A stretch of 64,000 nt of DNA. It comes from Glandiceps talaboti (taxonomy: Eukaryota; Hemichordata; Enteropneusta; Spengelidae). The translations under genes were made by a program, and so were the position numbers. Location: positions 14,777,003 through 14,841,002 of the forward strand of contig NC_135551.1 in the NCBI RefSeq assembly GCF_964340395.1, read 5' to 3'. This document shows, piece by piece, positions 12,450-23,104 of this stretch (position 1 is its first letter; the number at the start of each line of letters is the position of its first letter). Below the pieces are notes generated by a model. It saw nothing but the letters and a program-made list of their open reading frames with translations, was not told the origin of the DNA and ran no database searches.

Positions 12450-12637
12450 TAACTTTGGAAGATGCGACCTTAGACGTTGTTATTTCCTTGGTACCTGACA
12501 AAAAATTAACCGAAGTCTGGATCAACAATTTGATTTATGGCCTGGATGTTACCGCAACATATTGTGATTGTTGTATAGCGACCAACTGCATACCATGCGC
12601 GTGTCCTGCAGGCTGTCCCAATCTTCAAGGATGTTGA
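12450..12637 (+). CDS. Small secreted Cys-rich peptide, terminal coding exon
   Basis: Follows the acceptor CTCTTCCAG (AG at 12448-12449). Its first two bases complete the phase-1 codon from the exon ending at 9177, and the frame runs to TGA at 12635-12637. It gives residues 21-82: an acidic/hydrophobic segment (about 22-57) without Cys, then a compact tail with eight Cys at 59, 61, 62, 67, 70, 72, 76 and 82, the last being the C-terminal residue. Spacing is C-x-CC-x4-C-x2-C-x-C-x3-C-x5-C, with Pro and Gly between. The layout suits a disulfide-stabilised or metal-binding secreted peptide, but I do not recognise the family, and neither antimicrobial nor structural roles can be claimed. A possible donor (CGGAAG/GTCAGT) follows the stop. 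Confidence 0.75.
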
Positions 12638-12699
12638 AAATAAACACTCGGAAGGTCAGTATTTGTATCACACTATATCACATCACATTACAACACGTC

Positions 12700-12900
12700 A
12701 CATATGATATGATATGATATGATATGATATGATATGATATGATATGATATGATATGATATGATATGGTATGATATGATGATATGACATGATATGATATAT
12801 ATCACATATCATATCATATCATATCATATCATATTACATCACATCATATATCATATCATATCATTTAATATCATATCATATCATATCATATCACATGACT
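12700..12900. repeat. Pentanucleotide satellite in inverted halves
   Basis: (GATAT)n runs from about 12702 to 12795. It is followed by the complementary (ATATC)n from about 12805 to 12895, with a diverged CATCA-rich continuation to about 13110. The two halves can pair as a long hairpin. Confidence 0.9.
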
Positions 12901-13363
12901 TCACCTCATACATACCACACCATGCCACGTTACAAGACATGACATATCATATTACGATACATATCATGTGACATATTATTGCCTAACATCAAAAAACAAC
13001 TCACATCACATGACATCATATAACATCGCATTGCATCACATCATGTGATATGATACGGCATCACATCAAATCGCATATCATATCACATCCCACCATATAT
13101 CATATCATCATCACACAATACCGCTTGTATTTCAATCTTAGTCATGTCAACATATTGTTGTTAGCACAATATTTGTTTGAAGAATCACGATGTTGAATAA
13201 ATAACAAACAAATGGTTTTGCAATTATCTCATTTGTATCATTCTCTTGTGCTTCAGAATAGCTGTCATCAAAGTATGTAGAGTGTAGTTAAGAAAGATAT
13301 CTAGATTCGCAGATGTAAAAAGTATTGTAAAGTTGCTCGGACTCTATGTTCACTCTCTTGCAG

Positions 13364-13520
13364 GTCACCAATTGAATATAACACGTGGTTTTAGAAGATA
13401 CTGTTAGATGCCAACGTTAAAATGGCAGTTTGTTTAGTATTATATCAAATAAATATCATATTGTACTTATTATGTCTATCAAATAAATATCACACTGTAC
13501 TTGTTATGTCTATCTAATAA
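13364..13520 (+). other. Possible 3'UTR exon with polyadenylation signals
   Basis: Preceded by a strong acceptor, CTCTCTTGCAG (ending 13363), and containing AATAAA at about 13448, 13482 and 13516 in a short repeated ATCAAATAAATATCA text. If the donor just after the stop at 12637 is used, this is the last exon of the small secreted gene. This is inference from splice signals only. Confidence 0.35.
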
Positions 13521-14164
13521 ATATCGATCTCGTCAATGAATAATATATCTTGTTAATGGATATGACTTATTGTAAATTAATGCGAAAAAGTGTTTGTTCT
13601 TAATTCCTGTGTTAACAAATATATGAAAATTTGTGCCTGTATACCCACGTATAACTGCTTGTACGTAACCTGGGATGTCATCATAATAACCATGTTACTT
13701 CGTTCAACTATCCTCGAAGCACTTAGGATTACTTTGGTCTACATCAATGATAACACCCTGACCCTTGGTAATAGTGCCCTCATACCAGGTCATAAACCAT
13801 ACAGCTGTGTTCACTTGAACACACTCGTGCCTCAAGTTATACTCCCTAAAATCACAATCTTGATAGTCCCATACGGAATAGTTTTTGAGTTGTCACTACA
13901 CAAGGAATTAACCATTGACTGATGATATACAGAAGTCTGACTGGAGATCCAGCGAAGTTGTTGTCAGATGACTTGGGTGAAAATTAATGCCATCATAACA
14001 GACAGTTTCGAATGTATTCTCACTATTACAGATTCATAAAAGCGTTACTCACAATAACTACTTTAAGAGCATAATATCAAGTGGTGCCCGTGTTTCTTCG
14101 TAATTCTTAGGGACAGGTCAGTTTCCTGGGGGTGCACGTGGATTCTTAAATCGGGCCGACAAAA
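13521..14164. other. No gene recognised
   Basis: The open frame at 13590-13922 has no recognisable domain. AT-rich sequence. Confidence 0.4.
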
Positions 14165-14950
14165 AGTCATTGACCCCCATATATAATATTCACATGACAT
14201 TTATTTTTTGGTCGTGACTCAGTGTGGACTGTCTGACTGTCTTGCAACTACTTTATAAGATCCTGGGTTAGTCCTGAGTTTAATAGCATCTTGACAGTTA
14301 TAGATAGGGAGAAAGCTTGAGAAGGGAATATGTACATCTCTTATGGAGGGGGGTCTTAAGGGGTGTCCCCTATAGACGCCCGGGGTTTTTTAACTCTGTA
14401 AAGTCAATTTTGAGACTATTCAGACATTTTCAGAAAATAATTTCCAAGCTTTACAAGACATCACGAACATGTAAAAAGCAACTACTTAGGGTTGGCCTTT
14501 GATACTTTGATAGTACCTTCACAGTAAGAGGGGAAGAGCCTGAGACTGGGATATGTTCATCTCATATGGGGCGTCCCTGGGGGTCTCGCTCTAGAAGCCC
14601 TGGAGGAGTTGTACTCTTAAAGCTAATATTTAGACTATTCAGACATCTAATGGTAGTTTCATTGGTAGGGGGATTTGTAGTTTAAGGAAGTTTCAGACCA
14701 TCTTGGCAAACACGTCACATCGTTAAAAGACAATATCATCTCAAATTAGAATAGGGTGAAAATATTTAAGAAAACTTTAATACCATTATGACAGTAAAAA
14801 ATGTTGTTGGTGTATCTGATTGTTGGTTGAATGCATGAGTGTCCTCTGGGGTTAGGGAATCCTTGGGATTTCCCCTGGCAGATCTGCTGTTTTTTGTTTC
14901 TATTAAGGCAATGTTTAGGTTATTCATAGCATTTGAGGTAATATTCCCAT
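14165..14950 (+). repeat. Dispersed repeat R2, second copy
   Basis: Same-strand match to 10205-11060, diverged by substitutions and small indels. The two copies flank the terminal exon of the small secreted gene, about 4 kb apart. Confidence 0.7.
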
Positions 14951-15191
14951 CAAGCTTGTGTCAAAAATAGAAAGTGTATTCATTCCTTCTGACAAGTTTA
15001 TACTGACGAGTAGAACAATTTAGATTAACTTATTTTAATTTTATAAACTATCTAGACGAAGAGTACCATTACGAAACCTTCAAATTCACTTTGCCTCGAA
15101 GTTCAATATAAGTGAAGCATTGATTGTGAAACAGCCAAGCATTTACATGACATGTTCTGTATAACTAGTGTTGTAGCTAGGTAATACAATC

Positions 15192-15226
<35 letters not shown>
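15192..15226. repeat. (TGTATA)n hexanucleotide repeat
   Basis: About six TATATG units in tandem. Confidence 0.9.
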
Positions 15227-15315
15227 GTAATGTTTGAACTAATAAGTAATATTAAAGAATTTATGTAAGAAACAGGGACAAGAACAAATATTTACGATTC
15301 TACGATTCTAGGACA

Positions 15316-15987
15316 ACTGCCCACCGGACAACTGCCCCCCCCCCCGGACAAATGCCCCCGAAGGACAATTGCCCCCCCCCCCCCCCCGGACAACTGCCCC
15401 CGAAGGACAACTGCCCCCGGACTACATTTGTCCCAGAATGTATATCGCAAAGTTGTATCAGAAGGACTTCAAACCTTGTACCAATCCGATGCCGATTTCG
15501 CCCTGTCTATTCGCATGTTGCGCACCATTGTGTATGTGCCTGAAGATGAAGTCCGCAGCCAGAATCCATGCAATAGTACAAGATTTTGAAAATCGTCACG
15601 TGCTAGATTTTCTTTGGGGAATATCCCACAATTTACAGTTTTAAACACTGGCTGGTCATGATAAACCGAGCCGAGTCACCATTTACTGTCACCAAAGTCT
15701 TTACGAGAATGTACATTCTGAGTCTCAATATTTTTTCTACTTTTGACTCGTTTTCTATCTTGTTACCTGTATATTTTGTATTGAACTGATAATAAATAAA
15801 TCTTTTCCAGTAAAAAAAATGACTTCGTGTTTGTGTTTAGTGAGTATCATGTACGCAAATTGCGGCGATAAATTGCCGACGGTCGCTTTTTAATGAATGA
15901 CAAACCCGTACATCTATAATACTAGTTTTTTTTCGTTCGGGGGCAGTAGTCCTTCGGGGGCAGTTGTCCGGGGGGCAGTTGTCCTGT
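15316..15987. mobile_element. Foldback element with terminal GGACAACTGCCCCC subrepeats
   Basis: The left end (15316-15424) is a tandem of GGACAACTGCCCCC units joined by CGAA or runs of C. The right end (15943-15987) is the same in inverse: GGGGGCAGTTGTCC units. The middle (15425-15940) has no transposase, only short frames. AATATTTAC occurs just outside both ends (about 15289-15297 and 15994-16002), a candidate 9-bp target duplication if the element includes the short flanking bases. Probably a non-autonomous foldback DNA element. Confidence 0.55.
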
Positions 15988-16074
15988 TACCAATATTTAC
16001 ATGTACTACATTTCAGACAAGGCTATATTCCATTGTAGAAAAGGATTGTTTTCTTCTTTTCTTCCATCACATTC

Positions 16075-16225
16075 CAAAACACAATGACCCTCTCTACCCC
16101 CCCCCCCTCACTATCCACAATGTTCAAAACAGCATGACCCCCTACTGCCAATTTCAAGACCAGAGTGACCCCCTGCAAATCCACCGCCCCTCCCCCGATC
16201 AAAGAAACTGACCGGTCCCTTATAT
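16075..16225 (+). repeat. C-rich dispersed repeat
   Basis: AACACAATGACCC, runs of C, CACTATCCACAA and GAGTGACCCCCTGC. A related C-rich stretch with the same phrases is at 46990-47150. Non-coding. Confidence 0.45.
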
Positions 16226-16867
16226 GTGAGCCCTTAAAGTTTTCCATGTCAAATTCTCATAATAGTATCAACATGTCTAGAGGTGAGGTATAAGACAGGT
16301 TATGTACACGGTATACTGAAACAAGATTTCCAATGATTAACTGAGAAATAAAGGGGAACGTATATGTGTGGCTTCTTGGTGATATTAACTTACGCACACG
16401 CAACTGCATTACACTCAGTTCACTCTTTATCATTCTGTACATGTACTGAGATTACTTGGACACCACAGGTATTACTCAATCACATCGAGGTATATGGTTT
16501 GCCAGGCTACTTCCCACATCAAGACCCGAACATTTCTCAGCTCATTTTTTTCTGGGCTTTATTATTATTTATGCCGCTTTTACAAAAAGTTGACACTATT
16601 CTTAGACTATGAAGTCATATTGTCTTCAATACGATTGGATAAAAGTTGAATGATGAAGTCATCCTACTCATTAACATAATTAACTTGAAAGTGTTTGAAC
16701 GCCACTGGAACTAATCCAACAGACATTTAAAGTATGCCACATGTATACAACTAGTAATACAATACAAGTATAAAACCCTGACAGTACAAATTGTCTATTC
16801 TCTCCTTGCTAAGTTATACTTACAAGTGAAGTTATGAATTCCGTACAAGAACAAACTTATTCACATG
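16226..16867. other. No gene recognised
   Basis: Only short frames on both strands; no domain or splice pair could be supported. Confidence 0.4.
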
Positions 16868-16948
16868 CACACATAAACATACATATGCGCGCGCACGCAC
16901 GCTCGATCGCTCGCACGCAGGTACGCGCGCGCGCACACACACACACAC
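16868..16948. repeat. Mixed CA/CG microsatellite
   Basis: Alternating purine-pyrimidine CACGCGCGCA tract that becomes (CA)n, with potential for left-handed DNA. Confidence 0.85.
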
Positions 16949-17489
16949 ATCGGAAGTTGCCTTAAAACCGCTTCTTACCGCTTTTATCTTTACGTTAGCG
17001 ACAACACAAGTGAAACTAATGGGTCTCCAATTAACAGAGAGATATGTCTGGCCCTTTTGAAAACAGGGACTACATTTACATGTCTCCAGTGCTAGGGAAC
17101 ATGACCCTCAAAAGAAATACTTTATAAATATGCAGTAACAGCCGCAAGTTTTTATCTGATCTTCAAGCCTTATGTGGATTAAAGTTCTTACCTTTATATT
17201 ATAATTGGTGGCAAGGTTGGAGCCCTGGGTCCTTGGCATCTGGTATATAAATCAGTTTCACAAGGACATACAGATAAAAATTGGATATGGAGAGTCTCCG
17301 CCTTCTCTTTAGGGTCTGTTTATTCATTTCCAGTCTCTTTGAGCAGATATACATACGCCATTATGATATAATTTCTTATTTTTCAAGAATTTGCAAAACT
17401 TTCTCTCATATCACTGAAAGTGTTGTCTAAGTTTACTGATATGATGTCTTCAATATGACTCCTATAAGCCCTTCCCCGATACTTCATGA

Positions 17490-17595
17490 CTTCTCTCCGA
17501 ATGCTCTGTCCCTTCGGCCTTCGTTGTGGTCTGTAATGTACGCCGTGACGGGGCGCCCTCACACAGCGGTCAACCCCTTTCAAGAGCGGGTAGTT
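17490..17595 (+). repeat. Dispersed repeat, partner of 21325-21425
   Basis: Shares CGAATGCTCTGT(C/T)CCTTCGG, TGTAATGTACGCCGTG, GGCGCCCTCACACA and CAACCCCTTTCAAGAGC with 21325-21425 in the same orientation. Confidence 0.7.
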
Positions 17596-17759
17596 GAAGG
17601 CGAACACAAACAACACATAGTACAAACACATACGCAATCACTAAATAAAGTGAACGCATATTTTATTCACAGACCAAGCAAGTTCAGCTCCTAATATATA
17701 ATTGTCCCAATTTCTTGTTCAATTTGCCAATATTGTATCGTATACGTTACACCAAATAA

Positions 17760-18910
17760 CTTATGAGTATATCCCTTTAGGGAATGGTACGGTCAGCATT
17801 CGACTGAAGCCTGAAAGTACAAGCCCCCCAAATATGATGCACGGAGTGATGTGTCACGTCTTTATATGACAAAGTCATTGAACTTTGAATTTTGAATTTT
17901 GTTACAGCTGTTTTATTTAAGCCAAAGCCTATACAAATTCAGTGAATAACAAACAATGAAAAAGGGCACAAAGTTGAAAATATATGCCAGCTCACACAGC
18001 AATCTAAAGTCTTTTATTTAATCATCGCGGTCATAGTGGTCTTTTTTTCAACTTTACTGAACCTAACGAGGATGACAAAAGTGGGCAGCAAAGTTTACAC
18101 GCTGCCTTGATAAACACAGTCACATGCCATGAAATTTATTCTACGGTATCAATTGTAAGGTATGTAAGGATCTATTTTAAGACACTTTCTTTTGTGATAT
18201 GCTATTTGAGAAATGCGTCAGTCCGACCTCTGTTAGTTTATTTGCCAGTGTCTTTTGTTGCCGGTAACTTCGGTTCTGTGAGGTCACACAAATAAGTCTG
18301 GCTAATCTGGTTAAAAAGTCCAAAAGTGTGTATAACAGCAGTCTGAGATTATATTGATGATTTTTTAAAATAAAAAAGTATTAAGCATTGAATATATTAT
18401 TAACTACATGTACAACACGAGATTTTTACTTAAGTTTCAACCAATTATACGATCGTTTGAGTAATTAGTACTAAGTTAATGTCAGTATATTGATAATGAA
18501 TATGTAAATAAAATGACTAATAATTGTCATGGTATGAATATAATGATTACCAAACTATATACGTAATAAATAAGTCTTCATTTTTTAAAAATCGTTTGTC
18601 AGCTGTTCAACATTATCCTAAATTACCCAAACTACTGCTGTTTACAAGCATCGCTTTTAAAATCATTCATGTACAAAATATATTTTCTATCAAATATTAT
18701 GTTAGTCAGACTCTGATGATAAATGATAAATTTGTGACACAGTTGCATTAGTCGGGAATGTGAAAGAAATTAATCGGCATATTCTTATTGACTTTAAGGC
18801 CATGTTCTAACAAACTTAGCAAAGACATCTTCAGTAATATGTTGCACTCTCTTAAGTTTATGGCGACACGTCTATATTTAATAATACATATTCATCAACA
18901 TTTGTCTTTC
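17760..18910 (-). other. 3'UTR and 3' flank of receptor A, paralogous to the flank of B
   Basis: Reads alongside 22940-23650 plus 24562-25038, the 3' side of receptor B, with the B-side LINE removed. Shared blocks include GGGAATGGTAC, TATCAATTGTAAGGTATGTA-like text and CTCTGTTAGTTTATTTGCCA. It shows that A and B are products of one duplication over their 3' half. Confidence 0.75.
18135..18140 (-). terminator. Polyadenylation signal of receptor A
   Basis: AATAAA on the - strand in a conserved GAATAAATTTCA context, 771 nt after the stop. The same hexamer lies 772 nt after the stop of B once the LINE is removed, and 505 and 501 nt after the stops of C and D. Confidence 0.5.
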
Positions 18911-20488
18911 TTACTTTTGCGGTGTCATATATATGTCTTGACTTCTAGGCTCAAGACTTTGATAACTGTCACCATTTTTGGGATCATTGAGTGAAGTGTA
19001 AACAGGAGTCTCCACAGGTCCTACACGTTGATAATTATCTTCAGTTTTGATATTAGCGTGTGAGTCTTGGAGTTTGTTTTCATCAACACCATCTACTTCA
19101 TTTCGATCATCAGTCTGCCGTCGATATCTCAAGATATAAACAATGACAATGATGGCCATACCAACTCCGACCAAGAGTCCTAGGAGTACGCCACCAACGA
19201 CTACACCAGCCATACCTGACGGTGAGAACTGATTAGTTGCTGTTTTGCGGCACCTCTCAAATTCAGCTACTACATCTCTTTCTGTAGGTCCATCTATACC
19301 ATCACTAGTTGTTTGAACCTCGGCCGTACAATTGTATTCTTTCGTTTTGAGACTTGTCAGTTGTGTAGTGTTGATTCCATTATTATTAGATGTCGTTTTC
19401 GTGGTGACTGTTGTCATGGGTTGTGGTACAATGACGAGTATCACTGAAGCTGTAGACGTTCCCATAGCATTAGTAGCGTTACAAGTGACCGTATATTCAC
19501 CATTATCATCCATTAAAAATCTCGTCATTGATAGTGATTTGTTGTCATTGGAAAGATGTATATTACCACTCTCTAATGTAAATCTAGGAATATCTGGTAA
19601 AGTCCACTTGTACTTCTCCACTGCTGGGTTTGCTTCTGTATCACATGTGAAAGTGATGAGAGCATCTTCCTCTGAGACGGTTTGAGAAGAAGACATGATT
19701 TGTATACTTGGCTTATATAGAACGTTGAATGGTCCAAGTTGACATGTTTTGTTGGATTGAAATGTTGGGTGAAAACTTGAACAAGAAAATGACGCTTGAG
19801 ATTCTTCTTTAGTTGGTGTCCATAAATATTGAATAAAACGATAGCCATTGCTTCCCTGAATTCCCTTTTTTGTCTCTTCTATATGACGTGTTACATTCCC
19901 TACCTTATACCATTGTAGTGTTATTTGTGGTACACCAGTTGGGTCTGTTGAACATGTTAAATAAACATGTTCACCTTCAGTAACGTTCAAGTCATTCGGC
20001 CCATCGTAACCAATCGAGCATTGAAGATTGCCAGTCTCAGGGTAAACGGTATTTCGTACGTGAGCTGTATCTGATTTTATTACTATAGCAGGAGTAGTCG
20101 ATTCAGGACTTCTCACAACACAGATATACTCTCCATTATCAAATTCAACGTGTGAAACATCGGCTTGAATCTGTAGATTGTATGTAGATTAATACTGTAC
20201 TGATATCGACCCATTGACAGAATAACGATCGTCAGTATAATTAGTGAAGACATAGATAGCATTTGCTTTACTTATCGCAGTTCCATCCTTGTACCAAACG
20301 ACCGTCTGACTTGATTGTAGGTTTTTAACGGTGCACCTTAAAGTGAGAGTTATTTGGCTGGTGTTATCATACTTGAATTTGTGACTCTGATCTGAAGGTT
20401 GTACGTAGAAGGACGGTTCCAGGCCACCACATAATACAATCGTTAATAGGGAGCTGATGAGGTTCGTCAACAGTAAGAACTTGTACAT
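18911..20488 (-). pseudogene. Ig receptor A (short ITAM-like tail), broken by one inserted stop codon
   Basis: One reading frame of 526 codons from ATG 20488 (MYKFLLLTN..., signal peptide) to TAA 18911. An extra TAA codon at 20189-20191 sits where receptor C reads CAGTAT-TCTACA, so it is an in-frame 3-bp insertion and the frame is intact on both sides. Layout: V-like Ig1, Ig2 with an extra Cys pair, Ig3 with DNGEYTVTC, Thr-rich stalk, TM helix GVVVGGVLLGLLVGVGMAII, then a short tail with EDNYQRV, YTSL-x8-YQSL (ITAM spacing) and DIYMTP. The ectodomain is closest to C; stalk, TM, tail and 3'UTR are closest to B. It could be a recent pseudogene, a null allele or a sequencing error; initiation downstream would lose the leader. 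Confidence 0.85.
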
Positions 20489-20580
20489 CGTGGTTGAGAT
20501 TAACATATAAAAATTAGAGACAGTAAATGTGTTTGTCCACTGACGGAAATATAATTTCAATGTTGCTAATTTTTTCATTT

Positions 20581-20594
20581 CCTCAATACGGGTA
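20581..20594 (-). promoter_or_regulatory. Conserved upstream element of receptor A
   Basis: TACCCGTATTGAGG on the - strand, about 93 nt before the start codon, matching all 14 bases in the same place upstream of B, C and D. Confidence 0.6.
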
Positions 20595-20682
20595 TTACAA
20601 TTTAGTAATACGTTAAACATAACTGAGTGCATATCTCCTATAAAAGTTGTTGATTTCGCTGAAAGATTTAGTGGATAATTCT

Positions 20683-21262
20683 GCATAATTAATTATTTTC
20701 GGTAATTAGGCTATAACCTAAGACTGCATGTTTCAATTTCAATATAATTTACTTCATACATCAAATATAACAAACTTTGTATGTCCTATAAAGTTGTTGA
20801 TGTACCATTACAGTGTTAATAAGTAATTTGCATGATTAATGATTTTCGGTAATTAAGATATATCATAAGTATGCATACTTGAAATTCAATATCATTTAGT
20901 ACATACGTTAACCATAGCAAAGCAGATATGTCCTATAAAATTTGTTGATATAACTTACAGTTTTCATGAAATATTTGCATAGTTAATGATTTTAGGTATT
21001 TAGACTGTATCTTAAAAATGCAAGCTTCAAATTTTGTATAATATGGTACATATATCAACCACAATAATACGCACCTGTCCTATTAGGTTTGTTCCTACAA
21101 CTTTTACCTTTAATGAGTATTTTCAATAATGAACGATATCCAGTAGCAGTATCATGCACTCTTCAAATTCCGTATAATTTGGCACATACATTAACCTAAG
21201 AAACCACGCTTGTCCAAAAAAAAGCCTGTTACCATAGTATTGTTAAGTTTAATGAGTTATAT
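20683..21262. repeat. 147-bp tandem repeat, four units, upstream of receptor A
   Basis: Units begin at 20683, 20830, 20977 and 21124 (three exact 147-base steps; the last unit is about 139). Each starts near GCATAATTAATGATT, then GGTAATTA, TTCAAATTC.ATAT.ATTT, GTACATAC, ATGTCCTATAAA and TTGTTG. Diverged single copies lie at 1500-1635 and 8310-8565. Confidence 0.8.
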
Positions 21263-21324
21263 GCATAATTAGTGATTCCCTTACGGGAGGCACTCAGTTT
21301 AAATCTGGTATCAGACCTGTTGTG

Positions 21325-21425
21325 ATTTCGGAATGCTCTGTTCCTTCGGCCTTCGTTATAGTGTGTAATGTACGCCGTGGCGCCCTCACACACTGCACAA
21401 CCCCTTTCAAGAGCAGGCCGTTGAA
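21325..21425 (+). repeat. Dispersed repeat, partner of 17490-17595
   Basis: See 17490-17595; same orientation, with small deletions. Confidence 0.7.
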
Positions 21426-21522
21426 AGTAGGGGTCTCACGACGTATCTCACCGTCTATCCGTTCGTCTTATATTCCTTTACACAAACATATACAATACAA
21501 ACACATGACTACAACCCCTGTC

Positions 21523-21636
<114 letters not shown>

Positions 21637-21639
21637 AAA

Positions 21640-22935
21640 GCAATGCCTATACAAATTCATGATCTTTAGCAGTGAGTAACAAACAATTAAAACAGACACA
21701 AAGTTGGAAATATATGCCGGCTCACTCAGCGATCTATAGTCTTTTATTTAACCATTGTGGTCACAGTGACCTTTGACCTGTCCTACGTTTTCAACTTCGC
21801 TGAACTTTAAAAGAAGATGACAGAAGTGAGCAAAGTTCACACGCTGCCTTGATAAACACATTCACATGCCGTGTAATTTATTCTGCAGAATCAATCGTAA
21901 GGTATGTAAGGATCTATTTTAAGACACTTTCTTTTGTGATATGCTATTTGAGAAATGCGTTAGTCTGACCTCTGTTAGTTTATTTGCCAGAGTATTTTGT
22001 TGCCGGTAACTTCGGTTATGTGAGGTCACACACATAAGTCTGGCAAATCTGGTTAAAAAGTCCAATAGTGTTTATCACAACAGATTGTATTAATGATGTT
22101 TTTATATAACGTGTTAAGTACTGGACATCATATGTTAATGACTACATCACGAGACTTCCAACTAGATTTCATAAAATAATATGAACGGTTTATTTTTATT
22201 TATTTTATTTATTTATTTTATTTTATTAAACTTCGACAATAACTCAAGGAACAAAAGGTCACACAGGTGGCAAGCACCTATATAAGAGCAACCCTCCACA
22301 TACAACAAATGGCATACACAAAAAGAAAACTAATAAGAACATTAAAAACAGTAAATACAATATATAAAAAATTTACACTAAGGAATCGAATAACATACGA
22401 GAACAGAATTAAGAAGAATTAAGACATACGACACTTGGCATAATGGCATCGATTGACCCATGTGCAAGTATTATAAGACAAAAAACTATTTTCCAAAAGA
22501 TTTCTATAAAATATACGGAGATCGTTTTTTATGAGTTAAAACTTACTGAAAACGGCAAGTCCGATTTGAATGGACAAGCGTTCCATGTATAAAATATTCT
22601 GTTAAAAAATGACTGTCGGAATGCGTCACTGCAAAATTGTGGCATAAGCTATCATCGTCTGAATTGAAATGTACATATTTATCAATATTAAGATCGTAAT
22701 CGTTATTAATACATTTCAAAAAGAATTCGCAATCAGACATCGCTCTTCTGTAGCTGAGGGGAAGAAGGTTTAAGGAAACAAGACGATCTTTATAATCAAC
22801 CACTTTACATTGATTGTAACCAAGAATGTATTTAGTAGCTCGTCTTTGGACATCCTCCAATTGAATCATTGATTTATGTGTACAAACAGACCAAAATTGA
22901 GTAGAGTAATCTAATTTAGTTCTAATAAAGAGATA
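21640..22935. repeat. Tandem segmental duplication, first copy (3'UTR piece plus LINE)
   Basis: About 1.3 kb nearly identical to 23105-24420 in the same orientation, offset about 1.46 kb. It contains a copy of the distal 3'UTR of an A/B-type receptor (including an AATTTATT polyadenylation-type site near 21878) and a LINE tail. No receptor coding sequence is attached. Confidence 0.8.
22185..22935 (-). mobile_element. LINE 3' end fragment, copy 1
   Basis: 5'-truncated non-LTR retrotransposon on the - strand. The frame at 22543-22869 carries IQLEDVQRRATKYILGYN and LNLLPLSYRRAMSD, the characteristic C-terminal reverse-transcriptase tail of Jockey/CR1-like LINEs. The 3' end (low coordinate) is an A-rich (AAATA)n tail at 22190-22225. 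A small deletion against copy 2 shifts the frame near NSDDDSL. Dead fragment. Confidence 0.75.
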
Positions 22936-23104
22936 TACGTTATGGGTTTATCCCTGTAGGGAATGGTACAGTCAACATTCGACTGGAGCTTGGAAGTATA
23001 AGGTATGGAATGGTGACTTAAGTCCCACAAATGTGATGCACGGAGTGGTTCGCCACGTCTTTATATGACAAAGGCATTGAACTTGGAATTTTGGCACAGC
23101 TTTA
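22936..23104. other. Flank copy matching 17760-17890
   Basis: GGGAATGGTAC.GTCA.CATTCGACTG and GATGCACGGAGTG blocks match the distal flank of receptor A. Confidence 0.6.

Noticed and set aside
13590-13922. 110-codon gene
   Set aside because: No leader, domain or splice context; composition is like the surroundings.
10393-14502. Conserved frame in the two R2 repeat copies
   Set aside because: The frame is shifted and broken between copies, so repeat similarity rather than coding explains it.
15316-15424. CRISPR-like array
   Set aside because: Units are contiguous with no unique spacers, are mirrored at the other end, and the genome is animal.
15352-15644. Pro-rich protein
   Set aside because: Reads the C-rich subrepeats of the foldback element.
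19332-19685. Antisense frames over the Ig receptors (also 25424-25654, 39869-40063, 44650-44904)
   Set aside because: Complement shadows of conserved Ig coding sequence.
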